NCBI GenBank assembly: GCA_004292515.1
Contig: RDXB01000043.1
Span: forward strand, 46,207-110,206
Direction: 5' to 3'
Origin: Oscillatoriales cyanobacterium
GTDB lineage: Bacteria; Cyanobacteriota; Cyanobacteriia; CACIAM-69d
Length of the DNA: 64,000 bases
Shown in pieces: positions 37,278 through 46,321 of the stretch; the first letter of the stretch is position 1, and every line of letters begins with the position of its first letter. Below the pieces are notes generated by a model. That model saw only the letters and a list, made by a program, of their open reading frames with translations. It searched no databases and was not told where the DNA came from. The position numbers and the translations under genes are program-made.

Positions 37278-40200
37278 CTACAGCACAGCGTAATCAGGGA
37301 ACGCCTGCAAGAACTCCTCCCAAGAAAGACGCACAAAGCCATCATCATTCGAAGGTGTTGTTCGCAAATTAGCCTTCTCAGATGCCCCTGCACTCACACC
37401 ACCTTCGCCTCCATTGTCTCGACCATGGGGATTAAAGACATCCACCACCTGATTACCCTCACTATCCGTGAAAGCATTGGTAATCGTGTAGGCATGGCCG
37501 CCATAGAGCAAACCATTCTTCTCCACCCCACCCGTGGCAGTTTTGCCCTGGGCCAACGCTTGCTGCAACCCACCAAACTGTCGGTCTTCGTCAGTATATT
37601 TTGTGGCTTCCGCCCCCAGCAAATGCTCCTGGGAGTCTTTGCCAAATCCTCCATTGGCCAACCTGTCATACCCACCCCAAGGTCGGGTCACGCCTCCACC
37701 AACAGGGGGCGACATCACAGTCCCCGTGCTAGTCGTACCCAGCGTATCCAGCCACTGCGCGTAGGCCCGCTCCATCACGATCGGCCATAGGATATTGCCA
37801 GCATTGTCTGGGGTCTTAAAGCGGCTTACACCGTAAGACTCTTCTTCTCGGGTCACAAAGAAGTTATCCACCGTCACGTATTCTGCCCGCTTCGTGGTCG
37901 GGTGGAAGAACCGCACGGTGTAGGTGTTATCGCCATTGTCAGTAACAGCGTTCTGAATGGGAGAAGCCGTCTTTTGCCCCGGGAAGGGGCCGTCACCCGT
38001 CGGCACTTCGATGGGAACCTGACCAAACATCGCCCCCAACGTCGCAATGTAGTAACAGTTCCCCCAACTACCTTGGGCTAGTTCACCCAACAGAGGGCTG
38101 TTGGTAGTCTTGTTGTAGAGCGTGCCCGCAAACGCCTTGTACTCCAGATCGACAGTCTGCTTGAGCGCAGTGTTGTTATCGTTCAGTTCCTGGAAGTAGG
38201 CTGCTGGCCGCACTTGTCCCAAGAACCAATTACCGACGATGTTGCTCGTGAAACTCGCAGCGGTTACATCGGGTTCAGCGGCATCCGTCGCAACCTTGCT
38301 GGCCAGATAGCGAACCGGTTCCGACACACTAAAGGCATCGGTTTCCCGGCTCAGGGTCTTGAGATCAGCGACCTCATTGGCATCTAGCGTGTTATCGCTG
38401 GCGATGGTGGTGTAGAGCGCCAAGAAGTCGGCTCGATCGAGCACCTCATCTTCGGCACGGGTTGCGATCGCGCTGCGTAGACCCTCGCTCTTAATCGCCC
38501 CGAGGTACGCCGGTAGGCTGGGGCGGGCACGAGCAACAGTATTACGACCATCCAGAGCCGAGATCGAGAAAGCGCCGGTTTGGTTTTCCAAAGAGGTGCT
38601 GACCCGTGCCAAATAGTTCACACCGGCTGCTGGCGTGAAGGTCAAGCGGGAATTGGTGTTGTTCGGGAAGCTGATATCGTCGTTGTCCGCCACAATCCGA
38701 CCGCTACCCACTTCGACCACTTCCAGGTAGGCATCAAAAGCCGTTGAATCGAGGTTGAGCTGCACGGCTTGCCCTGGGTTTAACCCAGTCAGCGCGTAGT
38801 CGGCTCGATAGAAGCTATCTGCCAAGATCGAGCTGTTGGTGAGTGAACCGCCCAAGGTTTGCCCAAAGGCTAGATTGCCAGCAACGGTGGCAGAACCAGC
38901 CGCTTGCACAGTGAAGTCACCCAAGGCTGCTACACCGCTGGCAAAGCTGGTGACCCGCACGGTGTAGGTGGTGTTGTCCTCGGCCGTAAAGGCGATCGCC
39001 GCATTACGAGTATTCGGGCTACTGTTGTCATTCTCAGCCACCACTTGCCCAGTCGATTCATCAATGATTTGCACGGCAGGATCGAAGCCCGTCGAGCCAT
39101 TCACCGCAATATTGACCTGTTGATTACCCACCACATCTGTGAGGGTGAATTCCTTGACCCTAGCCCCCGGACGGTTCGGATTGAGTGCATCGGTGGCGGT
39201 GATTGAGTTGCTCAGGGTTTCGCCCAGCCCCATGGCGGGGATAACCTCTGCACCAGTCCGCGAACTGCCTGGAGCATCAAAGCTGAGACTGTAATTGGTG
39301 TTGGCACTGGAGCTGACCCGTACCAGATAGTTACCAGCATCCTGTTGTGGATAGTAGATATCGCCGGATTGGCCCACGGTGGCGCTGGCAGACTCCAGCA
39401 TTTCGCCGTTGTCAATTTGACCGTTGTTATTCAAGTCGCGGAACAATTCCACGGTGGCCGGAGCGCTGGTATTTTCCAGGAAAACGCCAAATTCGCGACT
39501 ACTGCCAATGTTAAAGCGATAGAGATCGACCTTACCGGGAGCAAGGGTGCCGCTGCGATCGACCGTGCCACCCCCCAGGGTTCCCACACTGGCTGCATTA
39601 GTCAGTGTCAAGCCGATCGCCCCAGCAGGCGTGACAACAGGTGTGCTCTGTAGGTCGAGCTTGAATTCGGTGTTGCCTTCAAATTGATAGACATCCAGCA
39701 CATACTTACCGGGGAACAGATTACGAACAATTCCCTCGCTAGCATTGCCTTCCTCTTCAGAGAAATCCAACTCCTCATCAGGGTCAAAGAGGCCGTCGTT
39801 GTTGCGATCTTGCCAGAGGGAGAGATCGACATCTGCTTTCAAGCCGCCGAGGGTGGCGGATAGGGTACTGGTATCACGAATCCCCAGTTCATAGCTGACG
39901 ACGGGCAGATCGTCGTTAATTTGGCCATTGACTGTGCGGCTACCCGTCAGGGGATCGATTTTGACGATCGCGACGTTCTCAGCACTCGGTTCTTTGGGCT
40001 TGAAGGTGATGCCTTTATAACCAAACCGAATCAAGGCTGCCCGCAACTGGTCATCATATTTGTCACGACGAACGCGATCGCTCCCCGTGAGTAGATCAAG
40101 ATTGTCAGCAAGCGCTGCCTCTGGATTGCTGCTGGCAGTCAGATCCTGCACCACTAAGTTGCTAGACAGATCATTGATGAAACTGCCAATGCGATCGGCT

Positions 40201-40316
40201 CCCACAAACTTGAAGTTCGGTGCAAGGGAATTCTCAAACGTCAGGCCTGTGGGCAAGGTACCATCCAAATTCGGTGCACCCAGTGTGTTGGCCGAACCCA
40301 AAATGTCATTCGTCAT
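37278..40316 (-). CDS. calpain-like (C2) cysteine protease with PPC-type domains
   Basis: The C-terminal 300 residues form a calpain-type protease domain: QGSWGNCYYIATLG with catalytic C754, GGHAYTITNAF with H941, and DVFNPHGRDN with the Asn, so the triad is complete. Upstream, about three beta-sandwich segments resemble bacterial pre-peptidase C-terminal domains (DLYRFNIGSSREFGVFLE; FDPAVQIIDESTGQVVAEND; FDAYLEVVEVGSGRIVADND), and an acidic stretch (DRNNDGLFDPDEELDF) may bind calcium. There is no classical signal peptide, so export may use a type I or other route, or it may act inside. An inverted repeat lies just upstream. GC is somewhat below the neighbours. Confidence 0.85.
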   Translation of the reverse strand: MTNDILGSANTLGAPNLDGTLPTGLTFENSLAPNFKFVGADRIGSFINDLSSNLVVQDLTASSNPEAALADNLDLLTGSDRVRRDKYDDQLRAALIRFGYKGITFKPKEPSAENVAIVKIDPLTGSRTVNGQINDDLPVVSYELGIRDTSTLSATLGGLKADVDLSLWQDRNNDGLFDPDEELDFSEEEGNASEGIVRNLFPGKYVLDVYQFEGNTEFKLDLQSTPVVTPAGAIGLTLTNAASVGTLGGGTVDRSGTLAPGKVDLYRFNIGSSREFGVFLENTSAPATVELFRDLNNNGQIDNGEMLESASATVGQSGDIYYPQQDAGNYLVRVSSSANTNYSLSFDAPGSSRTGAEVIPAMGLGETLSNSITATDALNPNRPGARVKEFTLTDVVGNQQVNIAVNGSTGFDPAVQIIDESTGQVVAENDNSSPNTRNAAIAFTAEDNTTYTVRVTSFASGVAALGDFTVQAAGSATVAGNLAFGQTLGGSLTNSSILADSFYRADYALTGLNPGQAVQLNLDSTAFDAYLEVVEVGSGRIVADNDDISFPNNTNSRLTFTPAAGVNYLARVSTSLENQTGAFSISALDGRNTVARARPSLPAYLGAIKSEGLRSAIATRAEDEVLDRADFLALYTTIASDNTLDANEVADLKTLSRETDAFSVSEPVRYLASKVATDAAEPDVTAASFTSNIVGNWFLGQVRPAAYFQELNDNNTALKQTVDLEYKAFAGTLYNKTTNSPLLGELAQGSWGNCYYIATLGAMFGQVPIEVPTGDGPFPGQKTASPIQNAVTDNGDNTYTVRFFHPTTKRAEYVTVDNFFVTREEESYGVSRFKTPDNAGNILWPIVMERAYAQWLDTLGTTSTGTVMSPPVGGGVTRPWGGYDRLANGGFGKDSQEHLLGAEATKYTDEDRQFGGLQQALAQGKTATGGVEKNGLLYGGHAYTITNAFTDSEGNQVVDVFNPHGRDNGGEGGVSAGASEKANLRTTPSNDDGFVRLSWEEFLQAFPDYAVL

Positions 40317-40852
40317 ACAAGATGTGGCAACTATTTAGAACAGCAGAAGTGATCGCGACATCTATCTTTAAGAACTTAAGATGTCGCAATTGAGTAGTGA
40401 AACAATCGTGTCAAGGCGTGAAAAACGATCTGGAGATTCAAGGATCGTTGATCCTGAAAAATTAATAATTTCGCAAGATTTTCACTGACAATTTACGATA
40501 TTCACACAGGCAGAATTAATTAGCCCTAACGCTAACAAGTTATTGATGAATTGTCTAGAAAACGAGTTTTTTAAAAAACAATTTTTATCAGTTTATTGCA
40601 TTAATATCAGTGTTTTTACTTAGATCAGTAAACTTCTAGTCCAAGATTAAAACAACATTAGATTAGCAAAAATAAATTAATCTCCCGGACTCGTTGACTA
40701 GTTAGCTCCATAGTTCAATGCTAACTAGATATAAATCACGGTCTATGGGGCGATCGCACAGCTCATCTGAAGTTGCAGCCTGTCGCAGTAGGATTGGCGA
40801 TGAGCTGTAATGATCTGCCCCATGTCAACAACCAATGTCAACCAACAGCGCC
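40317..40852. other. AT-rich intergenic region
   Basis: This AT-rich 536-bp stretch precedes the protease gene and ends at the 3' end of the carotenoid oxygenase gene. It contains the hairpin at 40355-40387 and several A/T tracts (40560-40700). No coding frame or known RNA was recognised. Confidence 0.65.
40355..40387 (-). promoter_or_regulatory. inverted repeat upstream of the calpain-like gene
   Basis: GCGACAT and ATGTCGC are paired over an inner CTTTAAG/CTTAAG stem, 39 bp upstream of the start codon. It could be an operator or a leader hairpin. Confidence 0.4.
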
Positions 40853-42358
40853 TTAAATACCGAAGACTTGGGGCACAAAGCTGCCGTGGAGGCCGTAGGG
40901 AATATGCTGCTTCAGTTGCAGGCGGGCCACGAGGGATAGATCTTGGGCATCGACAATGACGAGATCGGAGGCGTGGCGTTCCGCATTGTAGGTGAGCAAC
41001 AGCACCCAGCCGTCATCTTCGGTCTGGCCGGTGGGGTTGGGGACAAAGAGCGGCTCACCGCCAAAACCCCGCACGCCAAGGTCAAATAGTTGTCGATCGC
41101 CCGTTTGCACGTCGATTTTTAGGATCGCTTGCAGGGGGGCGTTGCCCTCGGGCGATCGCGCTGCACCGATATAGAGGTAGCGATGCTGATGGCCCACGGC
41201 GTTGGGGTGCAGGCTGGGAAATTCACAGCAGCGGGTTTCTAGACAGCGCGACTCAACGCGATCGCCCACCAAATCCATCTCAAAGCGCCACAACTGACCG
41301 GGGGGCAGGCGCTCAAAATCCACAGCCCGAAAATCTTGACCCGGCTCCAGGGTGGGGAAGGAATCGTAACAAACGGAATCGATCGTCACCTGCTGCCCAT
41401 CGGCGCTCTCAAAAGCGTTGGCATGGTGGAACACAAAGCAGGGGGGCATCTCCAGTACCTTGAGCGATCGACTGCCATCCCGGGGAATCAATAGGGCCCG
41501 CGTCGGCTGCTTGGCATCGAGGCTAATGCACTGGCCCGCACCCTTCATCCCCAACACGAATGGCAGCGGGTTAAAGCTGACGGGATTTTGGAAAAAGATG
41601 CACCAGTTGGGCGTGATCGCAAAGTCATGCAAAAAGGCAAAACCTGGCACACTGTGGGCATGGCGACTGACGAGCTTGCCCGTTTCGTCCAGCTCAAAAA
41701 TCGTGATGGTCGTTGACAGGCCCGGCTTAACGGCAAAGTTGACGAAGCGACGATCGCCCGTGGGAGTTGTTGCCCAGCGGCCAGTCTCGACAGAACCCGG
41801 ATCAATCCGCGCATGGGCCGCAAAAGCATCGCCGGGTTGCAGCAGGCCGTCAATCGAATCCAAACCGATCGTGTCGAGGCTGTGGGGGTCGAGGCGATGA
41901 GGCTCGGCAGCTTCCCAGAGGGCCCAGAGCCGATCGCCCCAATACATGACATGGGTGTTGGCAATGTTTTTGATTTTTAGATCGAGCAAGTTGGCTAACC
42001 AACCGCCGGCCTTTTGGGTGCCAAACACACCACGATAGAGAATCTTGCCGGCCTGTTGTTCTGCTAAATAGCCCTCGGTTTGCACAAACCGATTGCGAAA
42101 ATGGGCGCGGCCATTTTGAAATGTGATTTGGCAGATCATGCCATCGCCATCGAAGGGGTGGCCGATCGGCTCGCCGCCCACATCGAGCAGGCCAGGGCCA
42201 TTGCGGAACAGGGTACCAGTCAGGGCTGCGGGAATCTCACCCTCACAATCGTCGATCCAATAGGCAAACTCGCCCGGTTGGGAGTCATAACCCCGCTGCC
42301 AGTCCAGTTGGCTGTAGTAATCGGGAGGGTGCTGGGGTTTTGCTTCAAGGCTTTGCAT
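40853..42358 (-). CDS. carotenoid cleavage oxygenase
   Basis: An RPE65/NCED-family non-haem iron oxygenase (501 aa) that cleaves carotenoids or apocarotenoids. The four iron-binding histidines are placed by context in AHARIDP, FLHDFAITP, FHHANAFE, and the C-terminal LHGSFVPQ. The start FRNGPGLLDVGG and the overall length fit the cyanobacterial apocarotenoid-15,15'-oxygenase group, which makes retinal, but the substrate is not certain. The gene has no neighbours on its strand. Confidence 0.92.
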   Translation of the reverse strand: MQSLEAKPQHPPDYYSQLDWQRGYDSQPGEFAYWIDDCEGEIPAALTGTLFRNGPGLLDVGGEPIGHPFDGDGMICQITFQNGRAHFRNRFVQTEGYLAEQQAGKILYRGVFGTQKAGGWLANLLDLKIKNIANTHVMYWGDRLWALWEAAEPHRLDPHSLDTIGLDSIDGLLQPGDAFAAHARIDPGSVETGRWATTPTGDRRFVNFAVKPGLSTTITIFELDETGKLVSRHAHSVPGFAFLHDFAITPNWCIFFQNPVSFNPLPFVLGMKGAGQCISLDAKQPTRALLIPRDGSRSLKVLEMPPCFVFHHANAFESADGQQVTIDSVCYDSFPTLEPGQDFRAVDFERLPPGQLWRFEMDLVGDRVESRCLETRCCEFPSLHPNAVGHQHRYLYIGAARSPEGNAPLQAILKIDVQTGDRQLFDLGVRGFGGEPLFVPNPTGQTEDDGWVLLLTYNAERHASDLVIVDAQDLSLVARLQLKQHIPYGLHGSFVPQVFGI

Positions 42359-43013
42359 GGCGGCGGTTTAAAAAGGGCGATCGAATCGAGTTGCAGAACA
42401 GCCAGCCGAGATTAGGCCGACTTTCCTTTTTAGTCTAATGGCGACGGGCGGCGGGGCCCGGTGATGGCAGGCAGGCGATCGAACAATAGACTTCTTGCAT
42501 ACAGCCTTCACCTCTCCTAAGCAGTACAGCAGCCTGTCGGGTGGGCAATGCGCCCGCCGACTAACCGCTTCATAGGATTTGCGATCTTGCGATCTGATAT
42601 ACCAATCGTTTGAGGTAAAGGCTGTAACTCAGCTAGAAGCCGTCATCCCACAAGCCCTTCGCCCCTCTTAGGGGATTGTCTGAGAAGCAAAAATTGATGC
42701 TCTGTACACCCCAGTCATCGACTCAGACCAGGGGCTTAGTTCGTGCCAAAAGATACTTTTCAAATATCCCCTGAGGAACAGGGGAGACGGCAGCCAGGGT
42801 TTTCAGCGATCGCGTTTCGATCCCCTAGAGCCGTTATTCTGTTGCACCAGCTCAGACCATTCAAGACCATCCAACACTACTCAGAACCCATTCAAACGGG
42901 TTCTCGACATGGGCGAATATTTACCTCAAGATGGTTAAAATTGTGACCTGTTATGACCTGACTTTGAAGCGCTTTGAAATCAAATCCTTCGGCAGTAACC
43001 GTCAAAAGTAACC

Positions 43014-43053
43014 GTAAAATTTGAGCAGTAAATTTGAGCAGTAAATTTGAGCG
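43014..43053 (+). repeat. three tandem 13-14-bp repeats
   Basis: The unit is GTAAATTTGAGCA; the first copy has one extra A and the third ends in G. Confidence 0.8.
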
Positions 43054-43333
43054 GCAAATCATGAGGGTTTCACTGCGCCCCCTTAGCCCTATGCCAACGA
43101 CTGACAGACAGCAGATTCGTTTACAATCCTCGCAATTCAGCTTGATCTCGCACGACTTGCAGCGATCGCACAGGCTTGAATCTTCCGAGCTGTCATCTCC
43201 TCCATCAGACCAGCAGTGAAAGCCTGGGTGAGCGATCGCCCCTCAACAGGAACTCGTCACATCATGAGCAGAGATTCGATCAGGTCTGGTATTGGTGAGC
43301 CGAGAGTCCAGCGCCGATCATGTCCATTTCTCT

Positions 43334-43375
43334 CCAAAACAGACCCAGTTAAATCCAGAACAGACCCAGTTAAAT
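43334..43375 (+). repeat. two tandem 21-bp repeats
   Basis: The unit ends CAGACCCAGTTAAAT; the copies differ at one position (CCAAAA and CCAGAA). Confidence 0.85.
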
Positions 43376-44149
43376 CGCGTGAATAGCTAGTACAAAGACC
43401 ACTGGTTACATCCTGGTCGCATCTGTCGCAGCCCGCTCTGAGTCGATCCCCTAGCCTTCATGCGCGATCGCTCCTGATCAATTCCCCTGGTTTCACACAA
43501 GACTTGGGAAGCGATTGACCATAGCAATATCGCGGCAACACCACGGCAACATCGCGGCAACACGACAGCAATACTGTAGTATTTCGAGATGGACTTGAGA
43601 GTCCAGACTTACGCCATTCTTTTAAAAAGTTCACCAATGACTGTTACTGCTAGGCTTCAGCGTTAATGTATTTCTTTGTACTTTGATGAGGAAATACTTG
43701 CCTGATCCTTATCACTTCATATTCCGTGTTACTGAATTGCAATCGAGTGGCACAGGTTCATTTTCAATTGTCCTACAAGGGAACTTTTTTTAAAAGTGGC
43801 GCGTCAAAATCGTGCAACCTAGAGCATTCTAGAAGGCGTTTATCTCGCAGGATTGAACCGGCATCCAGCGCATATCAATCCCATTCATAAGTTAAAAATA
43901 CAGGCCTCCACAGATCGGCCCCTGTTGCAGATGTTGAGTGGACTCGCTGCACAAGAAATCCTTCCGAGGCGCGATTGGGTTATGTGATGGGTGTCACCAT
44001 TGCTGTCCTCTTCAGATCGTAGCCCCGACCATCTGAGATCTACTGCGGCATCGAGAACCGTCACTTCGCTTCTGGCAACTAGCCCTAATACTAGAGGGCA
44101 AGCCTGATCAAGCGGCAAGTCTCACTGTTACCGTCCAGGGTTGTAAATC

Positions 44150-44452
44150 ATGACGACATCTATCCGGGAAATCGTATTCAATGCTTTGGCTAGTCAGTAC
44201 CTCTCGATCGAGGCTGAAGAGTCCCTCCGCCAGCTCATGCAAAGTAAGTATGGAGCAGATGATTTTGAAGCTCTGATGTCGCTCCAAGGCGCGTTTTTAG
44301 CCGGGTCGCTCCGCCAAGAGTCGCGAGAGCGGCTAGCGGCAGCCCATGCCACCGCAGCCCAAACCAAGCGTGATTTAGCGTTAGGGACTGACCTGCCCAG
44401 CATCGATCGCTACGGTGCTGATCACAACGCCAAAGTGCTGTCCTACGCCTAG
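44150..44452 (+). CDS. small conserved-looking hypothetical protein
   Basis: A soluble, mostly helical protein of 100 residues (MTTSIREIVFNALASQYLSI at its start, then EAEESLRQLMQ). A helix-rich central part (DFEALMSLQGAFLAGSLRQE) precedes an Ala-rich helix. No motif is recognised. The regular codon usage and HIP1-type sites within the gene favour a real gene. It stands alone after the 1.8-kb gap. Confidence 0.65.
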   Translation: MTTSIREIVFNALASQYLSIEAEESLRQLMQSKYGADDFEALMSLQGAFLAGSLRQESRERLAAAHATAAQTKRDLALGTDLPSIDRYGADHNAKVLSYA

Positions 44453-44769
44453 CCGCCCGCTGCCAGGACACTGGCGATCGGCCGATTTGCCGATTCAGAT
44501 CCATCCATCCAGATTCATCCATCCAGATTCATCCATCCAGATTCATCCATCCAGATTCATCCATCCAGACACGCCCATTCAGGTGAGCCAATCGACTGAA
44601 TCAACGGGCCGGCGAGGCCCTGGCCTGAGTGGTTGACTGTGTTTCGATCGCATCTCGCGGGGCAGAGATGAAGCGTGATGAGGCGTAATGCAATCGAGGC
44701 TGGCTGATCAGCGCCCGACGGGTCAACTCCATAGAGACTGCCCCCACGGGTGTGTACGCGGTGATTTGC
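44453..44769. other. intergenic region with VNTR
   Basis: This interval holds the 14-bp tandem array at 44498-44568 and otherwise no supported feature. Confidence 0.6.
44498..44568 (+). repeat. 14-bp tandem repeat (VNTR-like)
   Basis: Four exact copies of ATTCATCCATCCAG (44513-44568) follow a degenerate fifth copy, 46 bp after the stop of the preceding gene. Confidence 0.9.
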
Positions 44770-45555
44770 CTAGTGGCCCATCACCTCAGCCATCAGGTCA
44801 TCTGCCACTTCAAAGTTCGCGGCCACGCTTTGGACATCATCGAGATCTTCGATCGCGTCCATCATTTTCATCAGGGACTTCACCACGTCTCGATCGGCCA
44901 CGGCCACCATGTTGGTGGGAAACCAGCGTAGTTCCGACTGCCACACCCGAAATCCCTGTGCTTTGAGCACGGTTTCCAGGCGTTCTAGATTATCCGGGGC
45001 CGTTTTGACTTCAAAGCCCACCCAATCAAAGCCCTTGCTATCTTGACCAGCAAAGGGGTCGTAGGCATCGCCCTCCCCCTCGATCGAGGCTTCGAGCAAC
45101 GCATCTTCGTCGATCGCCTCGCCGACAACGGTCACCACTCCTTTTTGCTCGAACATCCAGCCCACACAGCCGGTTTCGCCCAGGTTGCCGCCGTTTTTGC
45201 TGAAGGCCACGCGCAAATCGGCCGCCGTGCGATTGCGATTGTCGGTGAGGGCTTCGATCAACACAGCCACACCACCGGGGCCATAGCCTTCATAGCGGAT
45301 CGCTTCTAGCTCGGCTCCTTCACCGGCTAGCTTGCCAGAACCTTTGGCGATCGCCCGATCGATGTTGGCATTGGGCACACCGGCCGCCTTGGCCTTGTCG
45401 ATCGCCGTTCGCAGTTGGAAGTTACCGGCTGGGTCGGCCCCACTGCGCGCCGCCACAATAATTTCCCGGGCCAATTTGGTGAAGACGCTGCCGCGCACCG
45501 CATCGACGCGGGCCTTCTGGCGCTTGATGTTTGCCCATTTACTATGTCCGGCCAT
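44770..45555 (-). CDS. YebC/PmpR/TACO1-family protein
   Basis: A 261-residue member of a family first described as transcriptional regulators and more recently tied to relief of ribosome stalling. The signature MAGHSKWANIKRQKARVD opens the protein, followed by NIDRAIAKGSG and the YEGYGPGGVAVLIEALTDNRNRT segment. Length and start are typical. It is divergent from tRNA-Pro. Confidence 0.95.
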   Translation of the reverse strand: MAGHSKWANIKRQKARVDAVRGSVFTKLAREIIVAARSGADPAGNFQLRTAIDKAKAAGVPNANIDRAIAKGSGKLAGEGAELEAIRYEGYGPGGVAVLIEALTDNRNRTAADLRVAFSKNGGNLGETGCVGWMFEQKGVVTVVGEAIDEDALLEASIEGEGDAYDPFAGQDSKGFDWVGFEVKTAPDNLERLETVLKAQGFRVWQSELRWFPTNMVAVADRDVVKSLMKMMDAIEDLDDVQSVAANFEVADDLMAEVMGH

Positions 45556-45750
45556 GGCTCAAACGAGTTATTCAAACGGATTGCGTGGACGAGCTGGAAA
45601 CGACTGCGCTGATCGCGGGAAGGGGCGATCGCGCGCCATTTCGCTTTGCAATTCTAGAGGTCGATGGAAACACTGAACCGATCGCACAAGCCACAAGCCT
45701 TACTGGGCAGCCGCTAGGGTTGCTTGACCAGTAGCTCACGCGATCGCCTC

Positions 45751-45778
45751 TTGGCCAATTTCAGAAACGTGCTATAGT
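45751..45778 (+). promoter_or_regulatory. promoter of tRNA-Pro
   Basis: TTGGCC and TATAGT with a 16-bp spacer and a TGn extension end 11 bp before the tRNA 5' end. Confidence 0.7.
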
Positions 45779-45789
45779 GTCTAAGCTCT

Positions 45790-45863
45790 CGGGGCGTAGC
45801 GCAGCTTGGTAGCGCACCACTTTGGGGTAGTGGGGGTCGTGGGTTCGAATCCCGCCGCTCCGA
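45790..45863 (+). tRNA. tRNA-Pro (GGG)
   Basis: The 74-base cloverleaf has acceptor arms CGGGGCG/CGCTCCG, D-loop AGCTTGGTAGC, anticodon stem CCACT/AGTGG with the loop TTGGGGT (anticodon GGG), and T-arm GTGGGTTCGAATCCCGC. CCA is not encoded. The discriminator base is A. Confidence 0.95.
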
Positions 45864-45974
45864 TTGACAGCCAGACCTTGTAACCGTACTGACGGACAAG
45901 TCTTGTTGTACTTGACTAAAAACCCCGATCTGAGAGCCAATCCACTCCCAGATGACTAACAGTCCATAAGGCAG

Positions 45975-46003
45975 AAGGTAGCGATAATCTCGCTGCCTTT
46001 TTT
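45975..46003 (+). terminator. terminator after tRNA-Pro
   Basis: AAGGTAGCGA pairs with TCGCTGCCTT (one G-T pair) over a 5-base loop, followed by a T run. Confidence 0.75.
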
Positions 46004-46050
46004 GTTATTTTGCTGAGGCGTTAGGGTGCACCAATCACCAGAAGATTCGG

Positions 46051-46283
46051 GCTTGTCGTTGTTCTGCCTCCCATCCTGATCTACCGTTAGTGGATCGTGG
46101 GGAGGCAAGGGGCTTAGGGGCTGTCATCAAATCCCTGAAACCCTGATTCCACCGTGACGCGATCGTGAGGCAGCAAGGGGCTTAAGCCCCTTGTTACGAA
46201 GACTGGGGCACGGAACATCACTGTTTCATCTGCCATCAATGGCATCTGATGACACGCCCTAAGCCCCTTGTGACGACGATTGA
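46051..46283. repeat. outer palindromic MITE-like repeat, copy F1 (interrupted)
   Basis: The left part (CTTGTCGTTGTT near 46052, then a CTGATCTACCG flank and CAAGGGGCT at 46106-46114) and the right part (AAGCCCCTTGTGACGACGATTGAGG from 46261, split here as halves of the core and flank) join into one family member once the inner element is removed. The inner copy F2 sits exactly in the core palindrome. Confidence 0.8.
46115..46261. mobile_element. inner MITE, copy F2, inserted in F1
   Basis: A 143-bp element (46117-46259) flanked by TA at 46115-46116 and 46260-46261. Its ends GGGGCTGTCATCAAAT and, inverted, GGGCGTGTCATCAGAT form 16-bp inverted repeats with three mismatches. It contains its own intact core at 46174-46193 and no coding frame. 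TA duplication and end structure suggest mobilisation by an IS630/Tc1-mariner-type transposase; this is an inference. Confidence 0.8.
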
Positions 46284-46321
46284 GGCCTGTAAAACCAATC
46301 CTGCCAGCCTCACTGCGAGAC

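Larger units (their letters stand above)
42359..44149. other. 1.8-kb non-coding region with direct repeats
   Basis: No gene can be supported here. It holds an imperfect hairpin at 42536-42562, 13-bp repeats at 43014-43053, a 21-bp duplication at 43334-43375, and CGGCAACA-type repeats near 43519-43565. Two small open frames (42743-42946 and 43034-43219) have random-looking composition. GC is lower than in flanking genes. Decayed mobile DNA or unrecognised RNAs are possible. Confidence 0.7.

Noticed and set aside
42480..42510. possible IS end (GACTTCTTGCAT)
   Set aside because: It recalls ends of some cyanobacterial insertion sequences, but no partner end or transposase remnant was found.
42743..43219. 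two small plus-strand frames in the gene-free region
   Set aside because: Low-complexity, Ser/Gln/Arg-rich translations without domain or ribosome binding site.
44498..44568. CRISPR-like regular repeats
   Set aside because: The units are contiguous 14-mers without spacers. No CRISPR array or cas gene was seen anywhere in the window.
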